Assembly: GCA_041941305.1 (NCBI GenBank)
Contig: JBGTQJ010000011.1
Location: 124,001 to 188,000, forward strand
Source: JANSWP01 sp041941305
GTDB lineage: Bacteria > Bacteroidota > Bacteroidia > Chitinophagales > Saprospiraceae
DNA: 64,000 bases
Direction: 5' to 3'
Within the stretch, counting starts at the first letter, position 1. Each line of letters starts with the position of its first letter. Below the pieces are notes generated by a model. It was not told the origin of the DNA, did no database searches, and saw only the letters and a program-made list of their open reading frames with translations. Position numbers and translations under genes: made by a program. This document shows positions 62,830 through 64,000 of this stretch, piece after piece.

Positions 62830-64000
62830 ATGGTTAAAATCATTCAACTTACCTTATTTCTTTCAATTGGATTGTCTGCCTGGGGCCAAACAGGGCTCAA
62901 GGTCACCGGTGGACATATGAAAGTCACAGGCACCGTGTCATTGGTACTGAAAGATGCCAAACTGGTCAATAATGCCTCCTTTGTAGCCACAGCCGGAGAA
63001 GTCCTTTTTACAGGAACTGCCGCCTCCGCCAATACTGGCATCCAGGGGTCCGCTTCTTCCAGCTTTTGCAACCTCACCATTAATAAAAGCAGCAACAATG
63101 TCACCCTGTATCAAAATGTGACCCTCAGCAATACCCTTGATTTCCAAAATGGTCATCTTGATATCCAAAACTTCAACCTGACCATATCGAGTGGTGGTGG
63201 CATCACCAATGCCTCCAGCAGTAAACATGTAAAAACTTCAAGTACCGGAACCCTGATTCAGGAAGTGGCTGGAAGTGATGTAACATTTCCGGTGGGCAAT
63301 AGCGCCTACAATCCGGTCATTCTGAACAATTCCGGAACCACCGACAACTTCAATGTCAGGGTCAGCGATGAAGTTTTGACAGATGGCACTTCCGGCACAG
63401 CGTTGACAACAAATGTGGTTGACCGAACCTGGCTGATTGGAGAAGAAACAGGGGGAGGGAGCAATTTGACCATCACTACTACATGGAATGGCTCAGATGA
63501 GTTGTCCGGTTTTACAAGAACCGACTGTTATATTTCTCATTATACCGGCGGAGGCTGGAATGCTGATGCCGCAGGAGCTGCAGGTGGCAGCGATCCTTAT
63601 ACCCGAAGTCGCTCGGGAATTACTTCCCTATCTCCATTCGCAGTTGGTAGCAATGGCGCCCTGGGTGGAGCATTGCCCATTGAGTTACTGGACTTTTTTG
63701 CCAGAAAAGAAGGGGACAAAGTAGGCTTGAAGTGGCTCACTTCAATGGAAATCAACAATAAAGGTTTTGAAGTGCAGTGGGCATCCGCTCAAAATATTGG
63801 AAACGGACTATGGGAAGTACTGGGTTTTGTCAACAGCCAGGGAGATTCCTTTAAAGAACAGTCCTATAGCTTCACTCATGAAAACCCACTAAAAGGTACC
63901 AACTACTACCGCTTACGACAAGTAGATCATGGCGGTGCCTATCAGTATTCCGATGTTGTGAGTATAGATTTTTCAAAGTCTTCAGATTTGAAGCTCAGGC
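62830..64000 (+). CDS. Secreted surface protein, truncated by window end
   Basis: Open frame from ATG 62830 to the right edge, 390 residues so far, continuing beyond. Signal peptide (MVKIIQLTLFLSIGLSAWGQ), then a low-complexity Ser/Thr/Asn/Gly-rich beta-repeat region (for example NLTINKSSNNVTLYQNVTLSNTLDF), resembling right-handed beta-helix or adhesin repeats. From about residue 275 a more ordered segment (LPIELLDFFARKEGDKVGLKWLTSMEINNKGFEVQWA, then GTNYYRLRQVDHGGAYQYSDVVSI) matches the region that immediately precedes T9SS sorting domains in Bacteroidetes. A T9SS type A domain is expected beyond the window. Fold details are inference. Confidence 0.85.
   Translation, partial: MVKIIQLTLFLSIGLSAWGQTGLKVTGGHMKVTGTVSLVLKDAKLVNNASFVATAGEVLFTGTAASANTGIQGSASSSFCNLTINKSSNNVTLYQNVTLSNTLDFQNGHLDIQNFNLTISSGGGITNASSSKHVKTSSTGTLIQEVAGSDVTFPVGNSAYNPVILNNSGTTDNFNVRVSDEVLTDGTSGTALTTNVVDRTWLIGEETGGGSNLTITTTWNGSDELSGFTRTDCYISHYTGGGWNADAAGAAGGSDPYTRSRSGITSLSPFAVGSNGALGGALPIELLDFFARKEGDKVGLKWLTSMEINNKGFEVQWASAQNIGNGLWEVLGFVNSQGDSFKEQSYSFTHENPLKGTNYYRLRQVDHGGAYQYSDVVSIDFSKSSDLKLR

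Noticed and set aside
1..64000. tRNA, rRNA, insertion sequences, prophage genes
   Set aside because: Scanned by eye for T-loop motifs, rRNA-like stretches, transposase and phage proteins; none was recognised, though a covariance search would be needed to exclude a tRNA.

Overview
The window is ordinary chromosomal DNA of a low-GC Bacteroidetes bacterium, most likely of the class Saprospiria (Lewinella/Haliscomenobacter-like). The assignment rests on gene content: GldB, a type IX secretion (T9SS) plug protein, several proteins with T9SS or gliding-associated C-terminal sorting domains, the Bacteroidetes-restricted families DUF2480, DUF2851 and DUF4837, a giant hybrid two-component regulator, mevalonate-pathway genes, and Bacteroidetes-type -7 elements (TAnnTTTG). 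No rRNA, tRNA, CRISPR array, prophage or insertion sequence was recognised.

Layout. 1-16 kb: MacB-like permease, inositol monophosphatase, gldB, an outer-membrane barrel, a rhomboid protease, pfkA, tdk, nadC, pyrD and a 930-residue cell-surface fibronectin protein. 14-18 kb: a plus-strand run of MerR regulator, membrane protein, scpB, DUF2480 and a lytic transglycosylase, closed by a perfect 62-bp palindrome. 18-28 kb: Gfo/Idh/MocA oxidoreductase, CotH-like T9SS cargo, VOC protein, polysaccharide deacetylase, upp, and a minus-strand operon mpg - T9SS plug - M14-like deacylase. 28-45 kb: nucleotidyltransferase, ftsK, thrS, SRPBCC/GyrI protein, DUF4837 lipoprotein, ECF sigma factor with a probable membrane partner, a degenerate M48-like lipoprotein, fni-mvaA (isoprenoid synthesis), an AI-2E-type permease, a Na+/H+ antiporter, a TrpF-like protein without the catalytic cysteine, and a MazG-like protein.

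45.8-55 kb is the most accessory-looking part, all on the minus strand: a large SGNH/beta-propeller/HEAT/cytochrome c protein, a bifunctional aldolase/short-chain dehydrogenase, a small overlapping ORF, a PEP-hydrolase-family TIM barrel, a Tm-1-like protein (UPF0261) and a ThuA-like lipoprotein. This looks like a catabolic locus for an unidentified sugar or sugar acid. The adjacent TIM-barrel and Tm-1-like genes are the two halves of the domain architecture of the plant antiviral protein Tm-1. It is followed by an amidohydrolase remnant lying in frame behind a lipoprotein stop codon.

56-64 kb: an S9 peptidase, a hybrid two-component regulator whose coding sequence carries two copies of a CAACCGACAAC-type repeat (one inside the receiver domain), and the start of a surface protein cut off by the window end.

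The most unusual observations are the repeat-derived peptide inside the receiver domain, the split Tm-1-like pair with its overlapping small ORF, the amidohydrolase remnant joined in frame to a lipoprotein gene, the enzymes that lost catalytic residues (M48-like, TrpF-like, SGNH), and several long intergenic palindromes.
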